Source: Yeguia hominis
GTDB taxonomy: Bacteria; Bacillota; Clostridia; Oscillospirales; Acutalibacteraceae
Assembly (NCBI RefSeq): GCF_014384705.1
Contig: NZ_JACRSN010000016.1
Location: 1 to 64,000, forward strand
Direction of reading: 5' to 3'
DNA: 64,000 nt
Position numbers and translations under genes: made by a program. Numbering within the stretch: the stretch's first letter is position 1; every line of letters begins with the position of its first letter. The notes under the pieces were generated by a model. The model worked only from the letters and a program-made list of their open reading frames with translations, had not been told where the DNA came from and made no database searches. Below, one piece after another: positions 17,231 through 25,382 of this stretch.

Positions 17231-18061
17231 TCAATCACCATCTTTTAAGGAGTTCATAAAACGGACAGCATATTGACTGGGCGTAATGCCAAAACGTTTT
17301 TTAAAAACTTTTGTAAAATAGGTCGGATTGCTATACCCTACCATCTCCGCAATATCTGACACATAGTACATGTTTTTCTCCAGAAGCTCACAAGCTTTTT
17401 TAAGCCGAATTTCTTCTAAAACAGCACCCACAGAATTTTGGATTTCATTTGCAAAAACCTTTCTAAGATAACTTTGAGAAACATAAAGCGCCGTCGCTAT
17501 ATCTTGAAGCGTCAGTTCTTGCGCATAATGACTATCGATATAAAGCAAAGCTTTCTTTAATAAAGCATGGGAACGTGTCAAACTTTCTTCCTGTAAAATC
17601 GCATGATACCGATCCAACACAGGATTGCTCACAACTTTCGGTGCAGATGTCGATTGAAAAACCGTTTCACAATCCAACTGAATTTTTTCTCGAATCGGCA
17701 GCAAACACTCCAGCAATTCCTCTTTTGTAAATGGCTTAACCAAATAATTTTCCACTGAAAAACGCATAGCTGTTTGAGCATACTCAAAGGTTCGATATCC
17801 GCTGATAATTACACAATGCGCCGGCCTACATTTTTCTTCCGAAATTTTTTTCAACAATTCCAATCCATTAAGCTTCGGCATATTGATATCCAAAAGCAAA
17901 AGCTGTGGCTTAAACTGCCGAATCATAGCAAGTGTTTCCTCTCCGTCTGCTCCAACGCCACATAGCGTAAAACCATATTCCTCCCAAGGAATAATTTTTC
18001 TCAGGTAGGCCTGAAATAAAGCCTCATCGTCCGATGCCACACAACGAATTTTTTCATCCAT
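17231..18061 (-). CDS. YesN-type response regulator (receiver + AraC HTH)
   Basis: A 276-residue regulator. The receiver domain (1-125) has acidic residues DDE at 11-13, Asp58 in LLLLDINMPKLNG and Lys in YLVKPFTKEE. A linker leads to an AraC double helix-turn-helix (about 170-272) with LTLQDIATALYVSQSYLRKVF and the signature VGYSNPTYFTKVFKKRFG. Its start overlaps the kinase stop by 8 bp, with AGGAG 10 nt upstream, so both are one unit. Regulators of this type usually control nearby sugar uptake genes; here the ABC importer at 22-25 kb is the obvious target (inference). AT-rich codon use sets it apart from genes before 16.4 kb. Confidence 0.93.
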   Translation of the reverse strand: MDEKIRCVASDDEALFQAYLRKIIPWEEYGFTLCGVGADGEETLAMIRQFKPQLLLLDINMPKLNGLELLKKISEEKCRPAHCVIISGYRTFEYAQTAMRFSVENYLVKPFTKEELLECLLPIREKIQLDCETVFQSTSAPKVVSNPVLDRYHAILQEESLTRSHALLKKALLYIDSHYAQELTLQDIATALYVSQSYLRKVFANEIQNSVGAVLEEIRLKKACELLEKNMYYVSDIAEMVGYSNPTYFTKVFKKRFGITPSQYAVRFMNSLKDGD

Positions 18062-19802
18062 CTTCGGTTTTCTCCTGTCGCCTTTTTAGTAATTTTACTG
18101 TCACTACCGTCCCTTTTCCTAGTTCACTTTGGATTGTAACACCGCACTCCGGTGAAAAATAAAGCTTAATCCGTGCATCTACGCTATATAAACCAAAATG
18201 CGATTTGGATTTTGTTCGTAAATGCCGAAGCGCTTCTTCATCCATACCTACGCCATCATCTGAAATTGTGAGATAAATATAATTTTCTTCTTCATTTCCC
18301 ACCAGATATAGGGTTCCTCCTTCACTTTTTTCACGCAGCCCATGGTAAAGCGCATTTTCAATAATCGGCTGCAAAGTAAGTTTAGGAATTGTGTAAGGAT
18401 AAAGTGCGTTTGGTACCTGTATAGAATACCGAAAAATATTGGAATGACGAAAGTTTTGAATCATTAGATAGTTGGTGCTCATTGTAATTTCCTGCCCAAT
18501 AGTAACAATTTCTTCGCCATCGGAAAGCGCCGAACGATAAAAATCCGCTAATGCCTTTGTCGCCTCCATTGCTTCTTTACGCTGCTCCATAAATTCCATT
18601 ACATAAATAGCATCCAATGCATTATACAGGAAATGCGGTTTAATTTGATCTTGCAGCAAAGAAAGTTGCAGCTCTCGCTTTTGCTCTTCCGATTGTTTTA
18701 AGTCTTCAAAAGAGATATTGACCTGCTTCACCATTTGAGAAAAATACCAATTCATATCCTCAATTTCATTATCACAATTCCTTTTGTGTTCTATCACAAC
18801 ACCAGAATCGATTCCTTCCATATGACGCATCCGGTTTGTCAGTTTTTCAATTGGAAGAGAAAGACGCCTTGAAAAAAAAACAATACATGCTGTCAGTGCC
18901 AAAAGTGTTAATCCTGAAACCCAAAAAACACTTTGATAAATCTGAGAGGACGTTGCCCGTAGTGCCGCATTATCCGTTATGCCTATCAAATACAAGTTAT
19001 TTTGCGACAATGCGTTTATTGTAACGAAGCTATTTTCATATTCAAACGGCACATTGTCTTGGTAATTCCTTATTAAATCTGCAAAAATCTTCTGCGTGAG
19101 CAAGGATTTTTCTGTTGCAGAAATAACGGTTCCTTCTGCATTTATAACATAATAATGTGTGAATGCATCTTCTAGGGAAGAAAACAAATTCGACATAGAT
19201 GTTTCCCTCAAATTTATATAAACATAACCAATTAATTCCGCATCTGACACACTGATAATCTTTTTGCCCAGCGTTAAAACTGGAGTATCCACCGTGTCTG
19301 TCAGATATTCCCGCTGTTCATATGGATACCAGATATCCTGCGTACTATATTGATAAATTGCTTTTTTAACAGTTTCAATTGCCTGTTCATTCCAAGCGTC
19401 TTTCATATGATAGCCCGTATAATGAAGTTCTAGATCTGGCCCACAAAGTCCAATGCTCCTGACATCCGGATATAAATAGAGATTGTTGTATAAAAGCTCC
19501 TGTATCTTTTTATCCTGCATATACTTTTCCAAACGGGAATCTGCCGGTTCCGTCAGTAAAGTTCTATTTTCATTTCTATTAAAATCATTCAAAATATTTA
19601 GTGCACAGGCTGGTAATTCATCCAAGACCGAGTTTATTTGCAGGGATAATATCACCGTTTGATCCTTGTATGAATTTTTTAATTGAGTATTATAAAATGT
19701 ACTAATTAAGCGCATCAACAAAAAAGCTAATATAAAATAAGAACCTAAAAAGAGAGGAATAAAAAGAAGCAGCATCTTTTTACGAATTGATAGCTTTTTC
19801 AT
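18054..19802 (-). CDS. YesM/LytS-type sensor histidine kinase
   Basis: A 582-residue membrane kinase. The first span is at about 14-32, followed by a large extracytoplasmic sensor of about 250 residues and a second span near 285-305. HAMP follows, then the His_kinase domain with phosphoacceptor QIKPHFLYNALDA and a HATPase_c domain (ENALYHGLRE, DDGVGM). ATG 19802 has AGGAGGTG at 6 nt; a GTG three codons earlier lies inside that ribosome-binding site. It pairs with the YesN-type regulator. The extracytoplasmic domain would sense a sugar or a binding protein, but the ligand is unknown. Confidence 0.93.
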   Translation of the reverse strand: MKKLSIRKKMLLLFIPLFLGSYFILAFLLMRLISTFYNTQLKNSYKDQTVILSLQINSVLDELPACALNILNDFNRNENRTLLTEPADSRLEKYMQDKKIQELLYNNLYLYPDVRSIGLCGPDLELHYTGYHMKDAWNEQAIETVKKAIYQYSTQDIWYPYEQREYLTDTVDTPVLTLGKKIISVSDAELIGYVYINLRETSMSNLFSSLEDAFTHYYVINAEGTVISATEKSLLTQKIFADLIRNYQDNVPFEYENSFVTINALSQNNLYLIGITDNAALRATSSQIYQSVFWVSGLTLLALTACIVFFSRRLSLPIEKLTNRMRHMEGIDSGVVIEHKRNCDNEIEDMNWYFSQMVKQVNISFEDLKQSEEQKRELQLSLLQDQIKPHFLYNALDAIYVMEFMEQRKEAMEATKALADFYRSALSDGEEIVTIGQEITMSTNYLMIQNFRHSNIFRYSIQVPNALYPYTIPKLTLQPIIENALYHGLREKSEGGTLYLVGNEEENYIYLTISDDGVGMDEEALRHLRTKSKSHFGLYSVDARIKLYFSPECGVTIQSELGKGTVVTVKLLKRRQEKTEDG

Positions 19803-19811
19803 TGATTTCAC

Positions 19812-20036
19812 CTCCTACAATAATCATGAATTAAAGACGTGGCAGCCAGCCGCGTCTTTTTCCATCTCAAAGCCGAAGCCGCTGGAATGGGAGAGTAAAC
19901 GGCCAGACAGTGTTCCCCTTGGGCGAACCCGCCCGTAACGGAGTCCGTCAGCCGCCTCTCTCGTTCGCAGCATTCGATTTGCGCAGGTAGAGCCACTTTG
20001 TTGGGACAAGCTCTATGTTCCTCGTTTTTGCCTTCC
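19812..20036 (-). promoter_or_regulatory. GC-rich structured leader upstream of the sensor kinase
   Basis: Inside the AT-rich island this ~220-bp stretch is markedly GC-rich and full of hairpins. On the minus strand: ACGGA-C-TCCGT, GGGCG-GGTT-CGCCC, an outer GAGAG/CTCTC closing pair, AGAGC/GCTCT with inner TTGT/ACAA, and a 9-bp hairpin AGACGCGGC/GCCACGTCT just before the kinase ribosome-binding site. It begins where a minus-strand promoter would start transcription. It could be a cis-regulatory RNA or an inserted interspersed repeat. It fits no riboswitch class I can name. The remaining bases of the 19803-20201 gap hold promoters only. Confidence 0.45.
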
Positions 20037-20042
20037 TTTTTC

Positions 20043-20070
20043 ATTATAGTAAAAACGCCCAAAAAGTCAA
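20043..20070 (-). promoter_or_regulatory. Promoter of the sensor kinase-regulator operon
   Basis: TTGACT (20065-20070), 16-bp spacer, TATAAT (20043-20048) on the minus strand. It would give a transcript with a leader of about 230 nt that contains the GC-rich structured element. Confidence 0.8.
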
Positions 20071-20201
20071 GAAAAGCCATCTGGTTTTTCTCGCGAACTA
20101 GTGCTATTCGCTTATATTTTACAAAATGGTAGCATATTCTTATACCCTTGCTATTACAAAAACTGCTATGATGAAAAAACCATTGGAAGGAGGATCATAT
20201 T

Positions 20202-21335
20202 ATGCATTCTTTTGTTTTCTCTGAAAAAACAAAGTTAATTTCTGGCGCAGGCTCACTTTCATTTGTTGGAAAAGAGCTTGCACAACGAGGAATTTTCAGA
20301 GCCCTTATCTTAACCGACAGCTTTTTAGGACAAAGTGACATTGTCAAGCGCCTTGAACAAATTTTAAACGTCTCTCAAATTCAAACTATTCTTGACACTT
20401 CCGTAAAACCGAATCCGCGGGATGTTGATTGCGAGGCCACTGCCCTTTTGGCACAGCAATTTCAAGCTCAGGCTATTGTTGCTTTAGGAGGCGGCAGCTC
20501 CATGGATCAAGGAAAAGCGGCTGCTGTCCTTTGCACCAATCACGGGTCAATTCAAGATTATGAGGAACGCGACCTCCCCTGTGCTCCTCTGCCGCTTTTT
20601 TGCATCCCCACCACCGCCGGCACCGGCAGCGAAGTAACTTACGTGGCTGTTATCACAGATACCAAACGACGTTTTAAAATGAGCATCCTGGATTCAGACA
20701 AGCTGTATCCGACGGTTGCCATATGTGACCCTGAACTGACGCTGTCTCTGCCCAAGGGACTTACTGCCAGCTGCGGCATGGATACGCTTACTCATGCTAT
20801 TGAAGCCTTCACTGCAAAAGAAAGGAACCCTTTTTCAGATGCTTTAGCCTTAGAAGCCACAAAATTAGTAGGCGATTATCTCCTTACTGCTTATGAAAAT
20901 GGATATAACCTTGAAGCCCGTGAAAAAATGCTCATAGCAAGCTCCATGGCAGGCATGGCCTTTATCAATTCCAATGTTGGCGCTGTTCACGCAATTGCCG
21001 AAACAATCGGCGCTTGGTACGATATTCCCCATGGTGTTGCCAATTCTATTTTCTTGCCCTATATCGTAGAATTTAATCAACTAACATGTGCCGAACGCTA
21101 CCAAAAGCTTGCGCATTGTCTTCGCACTGAAAATTTGGTGCAAAAAATTCGGGAAATGAACCGAACGCTTTCCATTCCTCTTTATAACAAACTCGAAAAG
21201 GTTTGTATAGAGGATATTCCTATGCTGGCACAAAAAGCAGAGAAGAATTCCCTTTCACTGAGCAATGTTCGAACAATTACAGCAGAGGATTACCAGCATA
21301 TTCTGCAAAAAGCTTATGGAGAAACGGAATGGTAA
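20202..21335 (+). CDS. Iron-containing alcohol dehydrogenase
   Basis: A 377-residue group III (Fe-ADH) NAD(P)-dependent dehydrogenase that interconverts an alcohol and an aldehyde or ketone. The dinucleotide motif is GGGSSMDQGKA (about 95-105). The metal ligands are carried by GMDTLTHAIEAF and the second motif GAVHAIAETIGAWYDIPHG. PTTAGTGSE is also typical. A strong AAGGAGGATC precedes the ATG. The substrate cannot be told; homologues act on 1,3-propanediol, butanol, lactaldehyde or phosphonoacetaldehyde. It overlaps the next membrane protein gene. Confidence 0.92.
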   Translation: MHSFVFSEKTKLISGAGSLSFVGKELAQRGIFRALILTDSFLGQSDIVKRLEQILNVSQIQTILDTSVKPNPRDVDCEATALLAQQFQAQAIVALGGGSSMDQGKAAAVLCTNHGSIQDYEERDLPCAPLPLFCIPTTAGTGSEVTYVAVITDTKRRFKMSILDSDKLYPTVAICDPELTLSLPKGLTASCGMDTLTHAIEAFTAKERNPFSDALALEATKLVGDYLLTAYENGYNLEAREKMLIASSMAGMAFINSNVGAVHAIAETIGAWYDIPHGVANSIFLPYIVEFNQLTCAERYQKLAHCLRTENLVQKIREMNRTLSIPLYNKLEKVCIEDIPMLAQKAEKNSLSLSNVRTITAEDYQHILQKAYGETEW

Positions 21336-21937
21336 AAAAAAATCTACGTAAGTGTTTTGCCATTCTTCCGGCCGTTCCGGTTATGACCTTAGGAGTCGTG
21401 CTTTTTACAAAAGCCGGATGGGGAACTGATCCTTTCACCAGCTTTGAAATTGGTCTCTCCTTTGTTCTTTCCATTAGTCTTGGAAATGCAGCCCTGCTTT
21501 TTGAAGGTCTTTGCTTTTTTATATTCTTATTTTTGCGAAGAAATTATATTCATTTTGGAACTGCCGCTTTTTGTTTTGGAGCCGGGCCATGTCTGGATTT
21601 TTGGACTCTATTAGTGGAAAACCTATTTCCGGAACTAAATTTCTTAGGGAAGATTATCTGTTTCCTTTTAGGAAGTGTTTTTATTGTTATTTCTCTGGCT
21701 TACTATGTACAATTCCATTTTGGATATCAATCACTTGATATGCTTAGCATGTTAACAGCAGAACTTTGCCACAAAACTTATGGTTTTGGATTAACCGTTG
21801 TCTATCTTGTTCTAACGCTTCTGGCGCTTATTATGGGCGTTAAACCCGGAATTGGAACATTACTCTCTGCTGTTCTATTTGGAAAGCTGGTAAATATAGC
21901 CATGCCTGCTGTAAAATCACTTACAAAATGGATTTAA
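21329..21937 (+). CDS. YczE/YitT-like multi-pass membrane protein
   Basis: A 202-residue integral membrane protein with about five to six hydrophobic spans. The N-terminal segment VVLFTKAGWGTDPFTSF resembles the GLGTSPWD signature of the YczE/YyaS family, whose function is largely unknown. It starts at an ATG within the dehydrogenase stop region (7-bp overlap, GGAG 7 nt upstream), so translation is coupled. A palindromic terminator follows at 22073. A role in exporting or importing the dehydrogenase substrate is only a guess. Confidence 0.75.
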   Translation: MVKKNLRKCFAILPAVPVMTLGVVLFTKAGWGTDPFTSFEIGLSFVLSISLGNAALLFEGLCFFIFLFLRRNYIHFGTAAFCFGAGPCLDFWTLLVENLFPELNFLGKIICFLLGSVFIVISLAYYVQFHFGYQSLDMLSMLTAELCHKTYGFGLTVVYLVLTLLALIMGVKPGIGTLLSAVLFGKLVNIAMPAVKSLTKWI

Positions 21938-22072
21938 CACAATAACATTATGACAGAAATAACAAAAATGTAGCAAATTCTTCTATTTTGTGGCGAATTC
22001 ATAAGGGATGTACTATTTTATTGCATTACATTTTGAGTTTTTATGATAAAATATAATCAGTTTTTAGAGATT

Positions 22073-22095
22073 CTGTGTGGCCACACAGCTTTTTG
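22073..22095 (+). terminator. Terminator after the dehydrogenase-membrane protein pair
   Basis: CTGTGTGG/CCACACAG palindrome (22073-22088) followed by CTTTTTG. It separates this pair from the ABC importer operon. Confidence 0.7.
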
Positions 22096-22106
22096 TTTAA
22101 AAGCTA

Positions 22107-22168
22107 TCATTGATTAACAAGTAACAGGAAAACATTTCGTTTGAATCAGCACTTGTTGCTAACAATGA
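22107..22168. promoter_or_regulatory. Inverted-repeat operator candidate before the ABC operon
   Basis: TCATTGATTAACAAGT (22107-22122) and ACTTGTTGCTAACAATGA (22151-22168) are imperfect inverted repeats. The right half overlaps the -35 (TTGCTA, 22156-22161) of a promoter whose -10 TATAAT is at 22178-22183 (16-bp spacer). The site is well placed for the YesN-type regulator of the island, though an AraC-type activator more often uses direct repeats. The rest of the 21938-22217 gap shows nothing else. Confidence 0.5.
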
Positions 22169-22183
22169 TATTATCTCTATAAT
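22156..22183 (+). promoter_or_regulatory. Promoter of the sugar ABC importer operon
   Basis: TTGCTA (22156-22161), 16-bp spacer, TATAAT (22178-22183). The start of transcription would lie about 28 nt before ATG 22218. The poor -35 fits activator dependence. Confidence 0.6.
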
Positions 22184-22217
22184 ATCACACTATAAACTAT
22201 AAAAAGGAAGGAAAGCT

Positions 22218-23555
22218 ATGAAAAAACAAAAACTCATCAGCCTGCTATTCGTTCTGCTATTGCTTTTATCATGCACTGCCTGTATGGAATCAGATAAAGC
22301 GTCATCCTCTTCCGAAAGCAGCAGTGACTCCACCTCCGGTGAAATAGATTACAATACTACTATTGAATACACTATCTGGGCCTTAACAATTGATGAAAGC
22401 TCGCAGTGTGGATTTGATGCTGGCGTAGCTGCGGCAAAAGAAAAATTCCCCAACGTAACATTAAATATTGAACCAGATCCTCAGGATGGCGATGTGAAAA
22501 TTAAAACCCTTGCCGCTGCTGGAACTATGCCGGACTTTTATGTAACCAACAATGCATTGGTTCAAATTTTTAAAAAGTCAAATAACAATCAAGCAATTGA
22601 TAAATGGATGGAGCAAACCGGTTTAATTAATCAAATGGATCGGGACTCGCTTGATGAATTATCAGACCCATTAGATGGGCATATTTATGGATTTTCTGGT
22701 GGATCTTCCGGCACCGTAGATTTAATCGCTAATATGGATTTGTTGGATTCTTTGGGAATCGATATGCCTACCAACTACAATGAGTTTCTTGATTTTATTC
22801 AAGCATGCCATTCCAATAATATTACCCCCGTTGCTGATTCCTTCAAGGAAGGATTTCAAACTGCACTATATTTTGATTTTGTACTTACACGCGAAGGATA
22901 TAATCTGTGGGATATAGATAAAGGAACTATTTCTGCCACAGATGATGTGTTTGTTAAAGCTGCCGAAAAAGTTAAGGGGCTAGTGGATGCCGGAATGTTT
23001 TCTCCCTCAGCTTTTACTATTTCAGAAGAAGATGCCCGTCTTTCATTCTTAAATAATGAAGCTGCTATGTGCCGTTTGCCCGGAACCACTTGGACCGACT
23101 ATTTTGATTCCCGCGCCGAAGGCAGAACCTTCAAACTGGTTGGATATCCTTTTCAGGATGAAGGCCAACCACAGGATACAGCAAATCGTGTTGGCGGCGG
23201 TGATCGCAACAACGGCTATGCTGTTTCTCCTACCGCAAAAGAATTAGATGTTGCAGCTACATGGCTTTGCTACTTCAGTGTTGGAAATGTTGAAGGCCTT
23301 TATAAAAACGGTTATACCACAGAAAAGCTTACCACTAATGATATTCAAGCTGAAAAGAAATCTGGACCTCTTTCTCAAGAATATTTCAATTTAAAGGTTG
23401 ACTCCATCACCCCCATGCCTTGGGCTTGGAATCACGGCGATTCTTATGGTGTGATTTGTGAACAATGCAACAAATTTTTCACTGGAGACTATTCTGTTGA
23501 GGACTTTACAAAAGAAACAAATGAAATGATGCAGGAAATTCTTGCAGCAGATTAA
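22218..23555 (+). CDS. Sugar ABC transporter substrate-binding lipoprotein
   Basis: A 445-residue family 1 extracellular solute-binding protein. The signal peptide ends in a lipobox (LLSC or CTAC, Cys19 or Cys22), so it is lipid-anchored outside the membrane. A Ser/Asp-rich tether and a two-lobed binding domain follow (INAxx-type motifs, TMPDFYV, PLDGHIYGF). It is first in the importer operon and precedes two permeases. The bound sugar or glycoside is unknown. A hairpin after the stop probably lowers downstream expression so the binding protein is in excess. Confidence 0.93.
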   Translation: MKKQKLISLLFVLLLLLSCTACMESDKASSSSESSSDSTSGEIDYNTTIEYTIWALTIDESSQCGFDAGVAAAKEKFPNVTLNIEPDPQDGDVKIKTLAAAGTMPDFYVTNNALVQIFKKSNNNQAIDKWMEQTGLINQMDRDSLDELSDPLDGHIYGFSGGSSGTVDLIANMDLLDSLGIDMPTNYNEFLDFIQACHSNNITPVADSFKEGFQTALYFDFVLTREGYNLWDIDKGTISATDDVFVKAAEKVKGLVDAGMFSPSAFTISEEDARLSFLNNEAAMCRLPGTTWTDYFDSRAEGRTFKLVGYPFQDEGQPQDTANRVGGGDRNNGYAVSPTAKELDVAATWLCYFSVGNVEGLYKNGYTTEKLTTNDIQAEKKSGPLSQEYFNLKVDSITPMPWAWNHGDSYGVICEQCNKFFTGDYSVEDFTKETNEMMQEILAAD

Positions 23556-23569
23556 TTGTACTTTTCCTT

Positions 23570-23601
23570 TCAAACGGGGAGCTAAAAACTCCCCGTTTTT
23601 C
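23570..23601 (+). terminator. Attenuating hairpin between binding protein and permeases
   Basis: AAACGGGGAG-CTAAAAA-CTCCCCGTTTTT, a strong hairpin with a T-run between the binding protein and the first permease. Since the permeases have no other promoter, it likely acts as a partial terminator setting subunit ratio, common in such operons. Confidence 0.75.
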
Positions 23602-23614
23602 CTTAGAAAGGCAG

Positions 23615-24517
23615 ATGATTCAATTGAAAAAATTTAAAAACTACTCTTTAACCTTAATCCTTTTTGTAGCACCAACGCTTTTATTGTTTACAGTCCTGGT
23701 TGCTTATCCAATTGTAGAAGCGCTTTACGGCGGCATGCTCGACTGGGATGGAATTAGCTCCGGAACTTGGATTGGTTTTGAAAACTATAAAAAATTGTTT
23801 ACTTCAAGCCTATTCCTGCTTTGCCAAAAAAATACACTGATTTATCTTGCAGTGATGTTAGGATATATGTTAATTATAGGCATGCTGGCAGCACTTTTAT
23901 TGGTAGCCATTCGCTCTAAAATGCGCGATCTATTTCGATCCGCTTTTTTTCTTCCTGTCATCATTTCCTCTACGGTTGTTTGTCAAATGTGGTTAAGTAT
24001 TTTTAATTTCGATTCCGGTCTTCTTAACAAAATATTTGAGATGTTAGGAGTTACTTACCGTCAGGAATGGCTTACAAATTCAAATACTGCAATATTAGTG
24101 GTTGCATTTGTAAGTGCATGGCAGTATATGGGGCTTGCATTTATGATGTACTACACTAACATTCGCTCTATTCCGGAAGAATATTTTGAAGCCGCTAAAA
24201 TTGACGGTGCTTCGGTTTTACAAATGCATCGCCACATAACCTTCCCTATGCTGCAGGAAGCCTTACGCTTTTGTCTTGTTTTTGCAACCTCCACTGCTAT
24301 CAACGCCTTTGATACAATTTTTATTATGACAAACGGAGGCCCCGGCGATTACACCAACACCTTAGCATATCTTATGTACAAAACAGCTTTTATTAGGGGA
24401 AAATATGGATACGGTTGTGCTGTAGCTGTGATTATTGTTATTGAATGTGAAATATTTTATTCCATTATCAATAAATTATTCAATCGCCACGATATATACA
24501 AGGAAAGGAGCTGTTAG
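23615..24517 (+). CDS. Sugar ABC transporter permease (MalF/UgpA type)
   Basis: A 300-residue inner-membrane subunit with six predicted spans and the EAA loop EEYFEAAKIDGASVLQMHRH, which contacts the ATPase. It is the first of a permease pair of the CUT1 class. AAAGG lies close to the chosen ATG (23615); a TTG three codons later is possible. No ATP-binding protein gene is present in the island, so a shared MsmX-like ATPase encoded elsewhere must power it. Confidence 0.92.
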   Translation: MIQLKKFKNYSLTLILFVAPTLLLFTVLVAYPIVEALYGGMLDWDGISSGTWIGFENYKKLFTSSLFLLCQKNTLIYLAVMLGYMLIIGMLAALLLVAIRSKMRDLFRSAFFLPVIISSTVVCQMWLSIFNFDSGLLNKIFEMLGVTYRQEWLTNSNTAILVVAFVSAWQYMGLAFMMYYTNIRSIPEEYFEAAKIDGASVLQMHRHITFPMLQEALRFCLVFATSTAINAFDTIFIMTNGGPGDYTNTLAYLMYKTAFIRGKYGYGCAVAVIIVIECEIFYSIINKLFNRHDIYKERSC

Positions 24518-24519
24518 CA

Positions 24520-25359
24520 ATGCTTTATATTAGAAATAAATTAGCCAAACCTTTTATTTGGCTCTTCTTAATTCTTTTGGGATTGTTTAACCTTTATCCT
24601 TTTGTATATATGCTTTTAATGTCTCTAAAAACAAATGAAGAAATTATTCTCCATAATCCCTTTGGTCTTCCCAAATCTATTTATTTTGAAAATTATAAAA
24701 ATGCTTGGAGCAAATTCAGCATCCCCATCTACTTTAAAAATAGTATAATTGTAACTTTCATTTCCGTTACCCTTACCGTACTTTTGGCATTATTATTTTC
24801 ATATGCCACCGCTCGAATGCAATGGAAGTTCTCTAAAATCGCCAGATCTTATATCGCTTTTGGATTATTTGTGCCCATGCAAATAATTTTAATCCCTATG
24901 GTTATTTTAGTAAAAAAGTGGCATTTTGCTAATACTCATTTAGCATTAATTCTTCCCTACATAGCATTTCAACTTTCTTTTGCCTGTTTAATTATTTACG
25001 GATTTATGCGACAAATCCCTTATGAATTTGAGGAGGCAGCTTACATTGACGGTGCAGGCATTATACGCACCTTTTTTGCCATCATTTGCCCTCTTTTAGT
25101 TCCTGCTATCGCCGCCGCCTACCTTTACACTTTTATCGGTATATGGAATGAATTTACGATAGCACTCATTATGATTTCTAAAGAATCACTAAAAACGCTT
25201 CCTTTAGGCATGATTAACTTTCGAAATCAGAACTCTACTGACTGGGGCGGTATGGGTGCTGCAATGGTTATGGCTTCATTGCCTGCTATTATTTTATATG
25301 CTTTTCTGGGGGAGCAGCTTGAAAAGGCACTTGCAATTGGTGCTGGTATCAAAGGGTAA
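24520..25359 (+). CDS. Sugar ABC transporter permease (MalG/UgpE type)
   Basis: The 279-residue second permease, starting 2 bp after the first ends, with AAAGGAGCTG upstream. Six spans are predicted. The EAA loop is YEFEEAAYIDGAGIIRTFFA. It forms the heterodimeric channel with its neighbour. Confidence 0.92.
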   Translation: MLYIRNKLAKPFIWLFLILLGLFNLYPFVYMLLMSLKTNEEIILHNPFGLPKSIYFENYKNAWSKFSIPIYFKNSIIVTFISVTLTVLLALLFSYATARMQWKFSKIARSYIAFGLFVPMQIILIPMVILVKKWHFANTHLALILPYIAFQLSFACLIIYGFMRQIPYEFEEAAYIDGAGIIRTFFAIICPLLVPAIAAAYLYTFIGIWNEFTIALIMISKESLKTLPLGMINFRNQNSTDWGGMGAAMVMASLPAIILYAFLGEQLEKALAIGAGIKG

Positions 25360-25382
25360 TCTTATTAAAAGGAGCTTTTTAT

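Noticed and set aside
19808..20080. Small minus-strand gene (90 codons) before the sensor kinase
   Set aside because: It spans the GC-rich hairpin region and the kinase ribosome-binding site, starts inside the promoter, and has no protein-like pattern.
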